64,000 nt of DNA from JALYUM01 sp036688685. Its GTDB lineage: Bacteria > Pseudomonadota > Gammaproteobacteria > Burkholderiales > Burkholderiaceae_D. Position 1 is the first letter of the stretch. Every line of letters starts with the position of its first letter. A program made the position numbers and the translations under genes. Under the pieces are notes generated by a model. That model did not search any database. It saw nothing but the letters and a program-made list of their open reading frames with translations, and was not told where the DNA came from. This document shows, piece by piece, positions 56,507-64,000 of the stretch. The stretch covers positions 70,994-134,993 of the forward strand of contig NZ_JAQQPS010000019.1 in NCBI RefSeq assembly GCF_036688685.1. Direction: 5' to 3'.

Positions 56507-57565
56507 AGGGAGGCTCCAGCAACAGGCAGAGGCGGCAAGGGTTCCAGCAGCCTGATGTGGTAGACCATGTCGCTGCGGTCGCAGCGTTCGCGGCCATCTG
56601 GCGTATCGATGAGAAAACTGTCCTGTCCAAGCCTTGCCGGGGGCGTGGCGCCACCAGCGAGGCACAGCGGCGGAATGTCCTGCGCCTTCAGAGTCAGCCG
56701 CACAGCGCAGGAAACGGTGGGGTTGCCGAACAGGCGCAGCAGTTGCGCAAGTGCGCGCGCCCGCTCGCCCCCTGGCAACAGCTGGTCGAACGCGGTCCTG
56801 TTCAGTGGCCCGATACAGATATGGGCATGCAGATCGGGGCGCCAGCTGCGATCGCCCAACAGCGTATTGCTGCCAAGATCGGTATTGCGCCCGCCCAACG
56901 AACACTGTTCCGATTGCCTGAGGGCGATCCACCCACCGGTTGACTCATCGATCCTCAGGGGCACGCCCAGGTAGTCGGCCATCATTCTGCCCAGCACGCC
57001 CGGCGGCAGCGGACGCTGCATCGTGACGCCGGCATACTGCGCGATGAGCTCGTCGCCAATCACCGCTTCGGGCCCCGCGCCCGCGCCACGCTGAAACCCT
57101 GCCAGGCTGAGCAGGAGCGGCAGAAAGCCGTCCTTGCCGGTACTGTCCGGGAGCTCGATCCGATGCTTGCGCCAGGCGCTGTAGAACTGCGCCAGGGTGC
57201 GATTCGAGAACATGTCGAGAAAAGCGCGCGGCGCGGCATCCTTCGTGCCCCACTGATAGTTGCCGATCCTCGGTGTAATGGTGCGGCAGCGTACCGCTGG
57301 CGCCAAGAAACCCCATGAAGGCGGGCGTGATGCGAATTTGCGGCGATTCATCTGCCGCAAATTCCAGCCCGGCGAGTTGGGCCGGGGGAAACGACAGCGC
57401 CAGGCTATTTTCAAAAAACAGCTGCTCCGTCAAAGCTGGTTCAGGCCTGATGCCCTGCAGTCCCAGCCACTCGACCGGCAGGCGCACCGCCTGAAAAAAC
57501 TCAAACCGGTACGGTTCCTCGCGCAACTGGCCGATTACAGTTCGTCGTGGCAGCGTGGTGTGCAT
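56503..57565 (-). pseudogene. tssG: T6SS baseplate protein TssG, frameshifted
   Basis: From the ATG at 57565, FEFFQAVRLPVEWLG to GASGTLPHHYTE is TssG; then the frame breaks near 57268. The continuation (IGNYQWGTKDAAPRAFLDMF, SNRTLAQFYSAWRKHRIEL) is in another frame down to 56503. One extra base or two missing bases explain it. Otherwise the gene is whole (about 354 codons). It overlaps the tssF end by 31 bases and the vgrG start by four, the normal T6SS order. Part of the baseplate wedge when intact. Confidence 0.83.
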
Positions 57566-59407
57566 TTCATGATCTCCTTTCCGCTTTGGGCCGAGACAAT
57601 TTCCAGCTGGGTAAAACAGTTGAGCTGCCGGTTGAGTGCGAAATAGCGATCCATCACGCTCGCAAAAATGACCAGGCCACTGCCGGCAAAGGCCTGTTCA
57701 TCGAGCGTCATGCGAATCCCGATTCCGGCCATCAGCGAGGCGGCCGGCAGGGTCGGCATCCAGGCCCGCACCGTCCCGCTTTCAAGCCCGACGATGCCGC
57801 GGATCTGGCGCCCCGAACTGGCCGATTGCGGCAGATCGTACAAGGACAGCATCTCCTGCAAATCGCCCACGCCGGCGCGGGTCAGCGTTGAAAAATTCAG
57901 CGTGAGATGGGCGATCAGGCGCCAATGCGCGCCGTTCCCGTTGGTGAAACGGTAGGTCGGACTTGGTTTGCGCAGCAGGCGAATGGTGGTTGTCGCCGGC
58001 ACCGATTCGCAGCGCAGGTCGCCGCCCGGGTGGCCGAACTGCATCCGGGATGGCAGGTCACGGTTGGTACAGCGCAGTTGCGTCGCCACGGTTGCCGTGC
58101 CGCCGCCGCCCGCGATCGAATCTGGATCGATCAGCGTGATTCTGGTCTCGTGCCCCGGGCTGATGGCGGCCACGGCCTCGTCGCGCCTGGTCAGCCAGTA
58201 GCACCCCTTGGCGTCTTCGCCTGGGGCATCGTGTTTGACAGCGTACAGCGGGGCAAATTCGGTGATCGTGGTGCCGGTTGCGGTTTCACGGACCAGCCGG
58301 ACGGCGTTCACGCTGTAGATGTCGTAGCGGGACGCTAGCGAGCTGTCAGCAAGGAGCGCGTAGTCCGGGCTGGTGTGCGTGATCTGAAATGGCACACCCG
58401 CCTTGTCGAACAGATTGATGACCGGGGTGCACCCCAGCATCAGATGGTCGGGAGAGATGGAAGCGAGCAAGCGTGCTTCATTCGAATCGGGCGCCACATC
58501 GGACAGGGCGACATGCAGCGTGAAGGACTGGCACTGTGCCGGCAAGCTGGCCACAATGGCTTGCAGGTCCAGATCCAGAAAATTGAATTTTTCGGGATAG
58601 CAAAAGTATTCGGTCAGCAGCCGGAACGCCGGACCGCCGGAACGCCGGACCGCCGGAACGCCGGATTGGAGCGTGCACCGAACGGCAACATGGCGTCCTG
58701 TTCGTCCAATCCCGCCAAACTGAACGGCGAGTTCGCCAGCGGCTTCCATGCAGCGGCACGATCGGCCTGGATGAACACGCGGGTGGTGCGCATCAGCAGC
58801 GTATCGAGCAGCGTCGCGCGCAGCGACGGTTCCGCATTGACAAACAGGCGCAGGCGCGACGGCATTCTGCGCTTCCAGTCGGGCATCTGATCGCTCACTG
58901 CAATGGTCAGCTTGAGCGCCGCGCTCGCGCCGGGAGGCAGCCATGCATTCAGTGCAGGCTCGTCGCCGTACGGGCTGAATGAAAACGTCCTGATTGCCAA
59001 CGGTAGCAAAATGACGTCGTAGACGGTTTCGAAGCGGCAAGTGACACCATGGACAGGCGCGGAAAGAAGCGCGCTCCGACGCGCCAGCACGGACACCGTG
59101 TCGCCATCGGCGCCTCCTGCGCTACTCAACTGCACGATCGAATAGGACGGCATGGGCCGCAAATGATGCGGATACAGGCTTTCCAGCATCGACTCGGTGA
59201 ACTGCGGGTAGTCGCTGTCGAGCCGTTTCGCGACTCGCGCCGTCAACAAGGCAAACGACTGAATCAGGCGTTCGATATGCGGATCTTTCGAATTTTCGCC
59301 GGCGATGAGCAGATTGCCCGCGGTCCTGGGATAGCGTTGTGCGAACTTGCGCAAGTAAGCGCGAAGATGCCGAGTTCGCGTTCGTAGTAGGACAACAGAT
59401 CCTCCAC
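57535..59407 (-). pseudogene. tssF: T6SS baseplate protein TssF with two frame disruptions
   Basis: From the GTG at 59407 (GGAG seven bases upstream) the frame reads EDLLSYYERELGIF, then shifts near 59365 (one base missing) to continue YLRKFAQRYPRTAGNLLIAG. At 58621-58665 two extra copies of a 16-bp unit are inserted between SNPAFR and LLTEYFCYPEKFNF; 32 bases change the frame again. The remainder (LDLDLQAIV through ECEP-like turns to CHDEL) is clean to 57535. About 615 codons in total, normal for TssF. Not functional as it stands. Confidence 0.83.
58621..58665. repeat. 16-bp tandem repeat inside tssF, 2.8 copies
   Basis: CCGGAACGCCGGACCG occurs at 58621-58636 and 58637-58652, followed by 13 bases of a third copy. 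Each copy adds 16 bases, so copy number sets the reading frame of tssF. The present number is out of frame; zero or three extra copies would be in frame. Confidence 0.9.
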
Positions 59408-59727
59408 GCGCACGCTCCGGCCAAGTTTTGATTTGAGGAAATATGCTCACACTCAACACGCTGGCCAATATTGATTCCGCTCAACTCAAATCTTGATGTT
59501 GCGCGTAGTACTCACATTGACGATTTGGTATTGCCGATGCGCCCAGCGCTTCGCCACCGTTCTGGTCGCCACGGCGCCGCGTGATGTGTGACGTTATGGC
59601 CCCAGCGCAACAGATTTCGCCGTTCATGCAAATTGGAATGGACTGGCGCCCTGGTTCATGACTATGATTGAAAACGGTAAAAGTGATACTGCTAACTTCA
59701 ATGACTGTCCCTTGCCAGGAGACGCAC
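59408..59727. other. Region between tssF and the tail-collar gene
   Basis: No recognisable gene. If a T6SS operon once continued upstream of tssF (tssE, hcp, tssBC), it ends here. The leader and promoter of the plus-strand tail-collar operon should lie in the right half. Confidence 0.4.
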
Positions 59728-60582
59728 ATGAATGGTCTGTCCAAACCACCCCGCGCACTTGCTGTACTGCTGTCCGGCCTGACGATGGGCGCCTGGAGCC
59801 CCGTTACCCACGCCTGCGCCGCCGAGCCGCTGATCGCCAGCGTCTGCCTCATGGGCCTGAACCCCGGCAGCCGCCTGCAGACCATGAACAACACCTACAT
59901 GCTGGCCCAGGGCCAGAGCCTGGCAGTGAGCCAGTACGCTGCCCTGTATTCCCTGCTCGGCACCACGTTTGGCGGGAATGGCAGCACCACCTTCAACCTG
60001 CCTGACCTGCGCGGCAAGGTCGTCGTCGGCTTCGATCCGCGCGACGCCACACGCACCGTGGGCGCGAATGGCGGCAGCGCCAGCATGCAGCTCACGGTGG
60101 CCCAGTTGCCGCCGCATGCGGTACCGATCGCCAACCTGCCGGTCACGCTGACCAATTTGCAGGCCACCACCACGCTGACCAGCCTGGCCGCAACCGCCAA
60201 CCTGTCCGGTGTCGTCATCAAGGGGCCCGCCACGGGGCTGACCATCAAGGCAGCCTCGACATCGAACGGCCAGTCGTCGCCGGCGGGTAACTACCTGGGC
60301 AAATCCGGTGGCGGCTCGAGCAATATCTATTCGAACACGGCCACGCCGGATGCGACTTTGAACGCCGGCGCCATCGACGGCGAGCTGGCGCTCACGGTGA
60401 AGACCGGCACGACCGCGCCGGTGACCATCACGGGCAACGCAAGCACCACGGTCACCGGCGCCGGCGTGGCCAACGGCACGTCCGGCAGCGTCGGCGCCGG
60501 CGTCGCCGTGCCCACCATGCCGCCCTATCTGGTCCTGCCCTACTACATCGCCTACAGCGGTATTTATCCTTCGGGTAATTGA
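59728..60582 (+). CDS. Secreted phage tail-collar domain protein
   Basis: 284 residues from the ATG at 59728 (AGGAG upstream). Signal peptide about 1-32 (ending THACA), then a tail-collar domain of the microcystin-dependent-protein type (YMLAQGQSLAVSQYAALYSL, TTFNLPDLRGKVVVG) and a long T/G/A-rich strand region ending MPPYLVLPYYIAYSGIYPSG. Collar domains occur at phage fibre tips and in bacterial exported proteins; the signal peptide and the neighbouring exoprotein favour a surface or secreted role over a prophage part. First gene of an apparent three-gene operon. Confidence 0.85.
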   Translation: MNGLSKPPRALAVLLSGLTMGAWSPVTHACAAEPLIASVCLMGLNPGSRLQTMNNTYMLAQGQSLAVSQYAALYSLLGTTFGGNGSTTFNLPDLRGKVVVGFDPRDATRTVGANGGSASMQLTVAQLPPHAVPIANLPVTLTNLQATTTLTSLAATANLSGVVIKGPATGLTIKAASTSNGQSSPAGNYLGKSGGGSSNIYSNTATPDATLNAGAIDGELALTVKTGTTAPVTITGNASTTVTGAGVANGTSGSVGAGVAVPTMPPYLVLPYYIAYSGIYPSGN

Positions 60583-60603
60583 CGGCGCAACCCGGACAGA
60601 CGC

Positions 60604-61551
60604 ATGCGTACGCTGCTATTAACCGGTTTGCTGTTCCTGTTTGCACAGGTGCACGGGCCAGCAGCGTCGCGCGACCTGCGCCCGGCGCTGATGCAAGCCG
60701 AGCGCGCGTTGGCAACGCACAACTATGCGCAGGCATACCGGGCCTACAAACGCCATGCCACCACCAATCCACTGGCGCAGTTCAACCTGGGGCTGTTCGA
60801 GCAGCAAGGTTGGGGGCGCCCCGCCGACCCGGTCGCCGCCTGCGCCTGGTTCGACCAGGCCGCGCATGGTCACATTCCCGCTGCCCAGCAATTCCTGGGC
60901 GACTGCCTGGCCCGGGGCGTCGGGCGCGCAATTGATGGCGCGGCCGCAGTCGCGTGGTATCGCAAGGCCGCCGCAGCCGGTATCGCGTATGCCGACTGCG
61001 CGGCCGGCGAACTCTACCTCGATGGCGCAATCGTGCCGCGCGATGTGGCACAGGGACTGGCGCTGTGCACCAGGGCGGCCCAGGCCGAATCGGTGCCTGC
61101 CATGCTGAAACTGGGCGCGTATTACCAGGCCGCCGCCACGCTGCCGCACGCGCGCTTCTGGTACGACCAGGCGGCCCAGCGCCACCACCACGGCGCACAA
61201 GTTGCTCTGGGCATGATGCTGAGCGCAGGCGAAGGCGGCCCCGCCGACCTGGCGCAGGCCAGGTTCTGGCTCGAACACGCGGCCATGGAAGGCTACGCAC
61301 CCGCTTACCTGCCGACGGCGATCCTGTACGCCAATGCACCGATTAATCCGGACACCGGCGCGCTGGAACCGCATGACCTGGCCAAGGTTTATATGTGGAG
61401 CCACGCTGCCCGCGCCCGCACCAGCAACCAGCAAGAACTGGCCGACATCGCCCGCATAGACGCGCTGGTGATGACGGTGATGCCCGAACAATGGCAACCC
61501 GAACTGGACCGGCGGGTTACCGACCATCTGGCCCGCTACGCCGCACCCTGA
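60604..61551 (+). CDS. Sel1-repeat protein, exported
   Basis: 315 residues, Sec signal peptide about 1-21 (ending GPAAS). At least five Sel1/TPR-like repeats (AQFNLGLFEQQGWGRPADPV, AAQQFLGDCLARGVGRAIDG, AMLKLGAYYQ, AQVALGMMLSAGEGGPADLA) form a helical solenoid for protein binding. Periplasmic location is likely. It lies 21 bases after the collar gene and 23 before the exoprotein gene, so it may act as a periplasmic helper for one of them. Confidence 0.82.
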   Translation: MRTLLLTGLLFLFAQVHGPAASRDLRPALMQAERALATHNYAQAYRAYKRHATTNPLAQFNLGLFEQQGWGRPADPVAACAWFDQAAHGHIPAAQQFLGDCLARGVGRAIDGAAAVAWYRKAAAAGIAYADCAAGELYLDGAIVPRDVAQGLALCTRAAQAESVPAMLKLGAYYQAAATLPHARFWYDQAAQRHHHGAQVALGMMLSAGEGGPADLAQARFWLEHAAMEGYAPAYLPTAILYANAPINPDTGALEPHDLAKVYMWSHAARARTSNQQELADIARIDALVMTVMPEQWQPELDRRVTDHLARYAAP

Positions 61552-61574
61552 TTCATAGACAGAAGAGGTATTTC

Positions 61575-64000
61575 ATGCACCGCCACGCATCGATGAACAG
61601 AATTTTCCGGCTGGTCTGGAGCCACGTGCAACAGAGCTGGGTCGCCGTTGCCGAAACCTCGCGCGGGTGCGGCAAGCGCGCCAGCCGCAAGTTGTTATGC
61701 AGCGCTGCCTTGCTGGCCGCGGCCCCGCTGGCGTACGCCGGACCGGGCGGCGGGCAAGTAACCAACGGCACCGGTACCATCAACCAGTCCGGCAGCACCA
61801 CCACCATCAACCAGTCCAGCCAGAATCTGTCGCTGCAGTGGGACAGCTTCAATACCAACGCCGCCGAGACGGTCAACTTCGTGCAGCCGTCGCGCAGCGC
61901 CATCGCCGTCAACCGCATCACCGACACCAGCGCGACGCAGTTTTTTGGCAAGCTCAACGCCAACGGCCAGGTCTGGCTGATTAATCCGAATGGCGTGCTG
62001 TTCGGGGCCAGCGCCCAGGTCAACGTCGGCGGCCTGGTGGCGTCCACGCTCAACATCGACGACCAGGCCAGAAGCAGCGCCGCGCGCCGCTTCAATGGCA
62101 CCGGCAGCGGCAGCATCGTCAACCAGGGCAGCATCAGCACGCCGGACGGCGGCTATGTCGCCTTCATCGGCAAGCACGTCAGCAACCAGGGCAGCATCAG
62201 CACGCCGGCCGGACACGTCGCGCTGGGCGCCGGCAGCGACGTCACGCTCTCGTTTGCCGGCGAGCGTCTGCTCAATTTACAGGTGAACCAGGGCACGCTC
62301 GACAACCTGGCCGAAAATGGCGGCTTGATCCGTGCAAGCGGCGGCGCTGTGGTGCTGTCGGCCGGCGCCAGGGATGCCGTGCTGGCCAGCGTGGTCAACA
62401 ACACCGGCGTGATCGAGGCGCGCAGCGTGCGCGAACTGAACGGCACCATCGTGCTCGACGGCGGCCAGAACAGTACGGTGAGCAACAGCGGCACGCTCGA
62501 CGCATCCGGCAAGAACGCGGGGGAAACCGGCGGCACGGTCAAGGTGCTGGGTCAGCAAGCCAGCCTGGCCGCCACCGGCAAAATCGACGTGGCGGGCGAC
62601 GCCGGCGGCGGCACGGCGCTGGTCGGTGGCAATTTCCTCGGCAGCGGCCCGGAGAGGAATGCCCAGAACACCACGGTGGCGGCAGGCGCCAGCGTGCTGG
62701 CCGATGCCATCAGTGCGGGCCAGGGCGGCCGCGTGGCGGTCTGGTCGGACGGCACCACGCAGTTCGACGGCGGCATCAGTGCCCGTGGCGGGGCGGCCGG
62801 CGGCGACGGCGGCAAGGTGGAAACCTCGGGCAAGGTGCTCAAGGTTGGCGCCGATGCCAGGGTTAATACGCTGGCGCCGCAGGGCAAGGTCGGCGAATGG
62901 CTGCTCGACCCGCAAGACCTGACCATCGGCGGCTTCAATCCGAATGACGGCGACATCACCGGCCAGCAGGTCACCCAGGCGCTTACCACCAACGACGTGA
63001 CCATCAAGACCGGCCCCAGCGTCTCCTGCACCGGCATGAATGTGTGCAGCCCGGGCCAGTCGGGCAACGGCGACATCATCCTCGCCACCGGCGCGCTGAT
63101 CGGGTTCACCAGTTCCCAGGAGGGCAACTATGTCTGGGGCGGCAGCACCACGCTGACGCTGTCCGCCTACCGCAACATCGAACTGCGCGGCACCGCGAAC
63201 CTGGACGCCAGCGGCGGCACCGGAAATATGATCCTGCGCGCTGACAATACCGGCACCGGGGTCGGCACCGTGATAATGGGCGGCAGTTCCGGCACCTACG
63301 GCAACGGCGTCGGCTTCGTGCGGATCTATTACAACCCCAGCAGTTACGGCACGCCCACCAATTTCGCCGCGCTGATGGATGACAGCAATTCGTATAACCT
63401 CATCCAGAACGCCAACCTCAGCACTTATATGCTGGTCAACGTGGTCGCCACCGTCGCCAACAAGACCTATGATGGCAGCACCGCGGCAACCCTGAGCGGG
63501 GTGCCGACGTCGCTCAAAACCTTGCCGTCGGGCGTCACAATCTCTGCCACAAGCCCCATCGCCAGCTTCACCGACAAGAATGCAGGCGTCAACAAGGCAA
63601 CCACCGTCGCCGGTGTCTCCCTGACCGGCGCCAACGCCGGCCTGTATGCCATCAATGGCCTGGACGCCAGGACCGCGACCATCAGCCAGGCCAGCCTCGT
63701 CGTCACCGGTGTGAGCGCCAACAGCAAGACCTACAACGCCAGCGCCGCTGCGCTCCTGTCCGGCAGCGCCAGCGTGAATGCCCTTGGTAGCGATGTCGTC
63801 AGCGTCTTCGGCACCGGCACCGGCGTCTTCGCCAACAAGAATGTCGGCACCAGCAAACCCGTGACCGTCTCCGGTTACACGCTGGCCGGCACCGATGCTG
63901 CCAACTACGTCATCGTCCAGCCGACCGGCCTGTCCGCCAACATCACGCAGGCCGCGCTGGCGGTGACGGGCATCTCCGCCAGCGGTAAAATCTATGACGC
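61575..64000 (+). CDS. Filamentous-haemagglutinin-type (TpsA) exoprotein with YDG/MBG repeats, partial
   Basis: At least 808 residues, running off the window end. The ATG at 61575 has GAGG upstream; the ATG at 61593 starts the classic extended signal peptide (MNRIFRLVWSHVQQSWVAVA) and is the alternative. After cleavage near PLAYA comes the haemagglutination-activity domain of two-partner secretion (GTINQSGSTTTINQSSQN, GQVWLINPNGVLFG), a beta-helix with G/N-rich turns, and from about residue 620 YDG/MBG repeats (NKTYDGSTAATLSG, SKTYNASAAALLSG, ending at a third). Secretion by a TpsB partner to the cell surface is expected; none is in the window. Confidence 0.88.
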   Translation, partial: MHRHASMNRIFRLVWSHVQQSWVAVAETSRGCGKRASRKLLCSAALLAAAPLAYAGPGGGQVTNGTGTINQSGSTTTINQSSQNLSLQWDSFNTNAAETVNFVQPSRSAIAVNRITDTSATQFFGKLNANGQVWLINPNGVLFGASAQVNVGGLVASTLNIDDQARSSAARRFNGTGSGSIVNQGSISTPDGGYVAFIGKHVSNQGSISTPAGHVALGAGSDVTLSFAGERLLNLQVNQGTLDNLAENGGLIRASGGAVVLSAGARDAVLASVVNNTGVIEARSVRELNGTIVLDGGQNSTVSNSGTLDASGKNAGETGGTVKVLGQQASLAATGKIDVAGDAGGGTALVGGNFLGSGPERNAQNTTVAAGASVLADAISAGQGGRVAVWSDGTTQFDGGISARGGAAGGDGGKVETSGKVLKVGADARVNTLAPQGKVGEWLLDPQDLTIGGFNPNDGDITGQQVTQALTTNDVTIKTGPSVSCTGMNVCSPGQSGNGDIILATGALIGFTSSQEGNYVWGGSTTLTLSAYRNIELRGTANLDASGGTGNMILRADNTGTGVGTVIMGGSSGTYGNGVGFVRIYYNPSSYGTPTNFAALMDDSNSYNLIQNANLSTYMLVNVVATVANKTYDGSTAATLSGVPTSLKTLPSGVTISATSPIASFTDKNAGVNKATTVAGVSLTGANAGLYAINGLDARTATISQASLVVTGVSANSKTYNASAAALLSGSASVNALGSDVVSVFGTGTGVFANKNVGTSKPVTVSGYTLAGTDAANYVIVQPTGLSANITQAALAVTGISASGKIYD

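Noticed and set aside
58621..58665. Repeat in tssF read as a CRISPR array
   Set aside because: Direct 16-bp repeats without spacers, inside a coding region, and no cas genes.
59481..59894. 137-codon minus frame upstream of tssF as a T6SS gene
   Set aside because: No similarity to TssE, Hcp or other T6SS proteins; mostly antisense to the tail-collar gene.
59728..60582. Tail-collar protein as part of a prophage
   Set aside because: It has a Sec signal peptide and no phage structural, lysis or integrase genes nearby.

Overview
The window is high-GC DNA whose gene content (PHB synthesis genes, a Caulobacter-type xylose pathway, several universal stress proteins, VgrG/Rhs) suggests a betaproteobacterium of the Oxalobacteraceae (Massilia/Duganella-like). 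That assignment is inference from protein families; no rRNA or tRNA gene was seen. Two AT-richer patches (about 28.9-30.9 kb and 51.5-52.8 kb) stand out from the background.

Layout. 0-5.1 kb: a glutathione transferase, a PAP2-phosphatase lipoprotein with an autotransporter-type strand repeat, a secreted beta-helix protein and a DUF1993 protein. 5.1-14.9 kb: a minus-strand xylose operon, xylX-xylB-xylC-xylD-xylF-xylG-xylH, with a LacI-family regulator upstream. It joins an ABC xylose importer to the Weimberg (oxidative, non-phosphorylating) pathway but lacks xylA, the alpha-ketoglutarate semialdehyde dehydrogenase. 15.1-25.8 kb: a signalling island of two hybrid kinases, a third kinase, a lone Hpt protein, an HTH-receiver fusion and two receiver-HD-GYP proteins that probably degrade c-di-GMP.

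25.9-46.1 kb: a low-oxygen/energy-stress region. It holds five universal stress proteins, Hsp20, a DksA-type zinc-finger protein, an acyl-CoA synthetase/GNAT protein (frameshifted), PHB synthase, acetoacetyl-CoA reductase, a P-type ATPase with an altered phosphorylation motif, a PAS-GGDEF protein, a zinc alcohol dehydrogenase and a hemerythrin-like protein. Seven sites matching the FNR/ANR box (TTGAT-N4-ATCAA) lie 60-105 bases upstream of these transcription units, so the region reads as one dispersed FNR-type regulon. The only FNR-like protein in the window is a broken relic at 41.4-41.8 kb, so the activator must be encoded elsewhere. Embedded in this region (26.4-30.9 kb) are an aldehyde dehydrogenase, a quinone-oxidoreductase-like gene and an AT-rich islet with one unknown gene.

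46.2-51.5 kb: a cupin protein, a decayed S9 peptidase, a Bax-inhibitor-1 family protein, a TerC-CBS protein and an ethanolamine-type permease. 51.5-59.4 kb: the ruins of a type VI secretion/Rhs locus. tssF has a one-base frameshift and a 16-bp tandem-repeat expansion, tssG is frameshifted, vgrG is cut short and joined out of frame to an rhs gene, and the rhs toxin tip is gone. A lipoprotein gene that overlaps the remnant of the toxin tail looks like an orphan immunity gene. 59.7-64 kb: an apparent operon of a secreted tail-collar protein, a Sel1-repeat protein and a large two-partner-secretion adhesin that runs off the window end.
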